The notes under the pieces were generated by a model. It saw only the letters and a program-made list of their open reading frames with translations. It had not been told where the DNA came from and did not search any database. A program made the translations under genes and the position numbers. From an uncultured Clostridium sp. (GTDB lineage: Bacteria > Bacillota_A > Clostridia > Lachnospirales > Lachnospiraceae), in contig USQV01000073.1 of assembly GCA_900556965.1 (NCBI GenBank), positions 1 to 5,868 of the forward strand: a stretch of DNA of 5,868 bases. Reading direction: 5' to 3'. Shown here piece by piece: positions 5,591 to 5,868 of the stretch. Every line of letters starts with the position of its first letter. The first letter of the stretch is position 1.

Positions 5591-5868
5591 TGGAATACTT
5601 ATAGAAGAAAAGGACAGCCAAGAGCGACTGCTGGCTGTCCTTTATGGTACTTTATGGGGACGTATGCTGTTAAAGCCGCTTACGGCTCCTTTTGTTTCTA
5701 AGGCGGCCGGGCTCTTTCTTTCCTCCGGCTTATCCTGCTTTCTTATCGATCCCTTTATCCGTAAAAACAGGATCGACATGTCGCAGTTTGAAAAAAGAAG
5801 ATATAAAAGCTACAACGACTTCTTTTCCAGAAGGCTTTGTCCCGGCGCCCGTCCCCTCGATCAGGAGC
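5571..5868 (+). CDS. psd: Phosphatidylserine decarboxylase, N-terminal part (runs off the window)
   Basis: The first 99 codons of an open frame that leaves the window without a stop. The enzyme decarboxylates phosphatidylserine to phosphatidylethanolamine at the membrane and matures by self-cleavage into a pyruvoyl form; the cleavage motif (LGST or similar) would lie beyond the window. Recognisable N-terminal features of clostridial Psd are the YGTLWGRMLLKPL block at residues 25-37, a hydrophobic stretch at 38-62, IRKNRIDMS at 63-71 and the conserved SYNDFFSRRLCPGARPLD at 80-97. The start overlaps the end of pssA by 20 nt in another frame and has its own GGAGG site. The partnership with pssA gives a two-step pathway unit. 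A perfect 12-bp inverted repeat lies within codons 13-25. The identification is good although the catalytic residues are not visible. Confidence 0.88.
   Translation, partial: MKLMHRNGILIEEKDSQERLLAVLYGTLWGRMLLKPLTAPFVSKAAGLFLSSGLSCFLIDPFIRKNRIDMSQFEKRRYKSYNDFFSRRLCPGARPLDQE
5609..5643 (+). repeat. Perfect 12-bp inverted repeat (hairpin) in the 5' end of psd
   Basis: AAAGGACAGCCA (5609-5620) is exactly complementary to TGGCTGTCCTTT (5632-5643), with an 11-base loop in which GC/GC at 5624-5625 and 5630-5631 can add two pairs. It begins 18 nt after the pssA stop and lies within psd codons 13-25. Only three T end the right arm, so it is not a classic terminator, but it could cause pausing, attenuation or mRNA processing. 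Confidence 0.85.

Overview
The window looks like a chromosomal segment of a Firmicute of the class Clostridia, most likely a Lachnospiraceae-type gut bacterium. The evidence is the gene order tlyA-nadK-argR-recN-spoIVB, which is typical of Bacilli/Clostridia, purine-rich Shine-Dalgarno sites, and clostridial-style PssA and Psd proteins. The taxonomic call is an inference from protein flavour and gene order. No mobile element, CRISPR array, tRNA or rRNA was seen.

Layout, all on the + strand. (1) 1-3355: the 3' end of tlyA (rRNA 2'-O-methyltransferase), then nadK (NAD kinase), argR (arginine repressor) and recN (SMC-like DNA repair ATPase). The gaps are 19, 39 and 20 nt, each with a ribosome binding site and no internal terminator, so this reads as the tail of one operon. 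It is closed by a strong intrinsic terminator at 3373-3406. (2) 3407-4745: a stand-alone spoIVB gene, best started at GTG 3516. (3) 4746-4876: an AT-rich intergenic region carrying two copies of a perfect extended -10 promoter element. (4) 4877-5868: pssA and the start of psd, overlapping by 20 nt. These encode the two steps that turn CDP-diacylglycerol into phosphatidylserine and then phosphatidylethanolamine.

The most unusual point is SpoIVB. Its membrane anchor, PDZ domain, catalytic-His motif (GALGHG) and the run up to the active-site serine (GGIVQGM) are all intact. The protein then departs from the family exactly where the nucleophile motif SGSP should be, and ends 17 residues later. 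No other frame holds the missing part. spo0A, which normally follows spoIVB, is also not there. Together these suggest a lineage with altered or lost sporulation, or a SpoIVB kept as a non-catalytic protein.

Other points worth checking are a perfect 12-bp inverted repeat inside the first codons of psd just past the pssA stop, the tandem duplicated -10 elements before pssA, and an Asp-to-Asn change in the arginine-binding GDD motif of ArgR.
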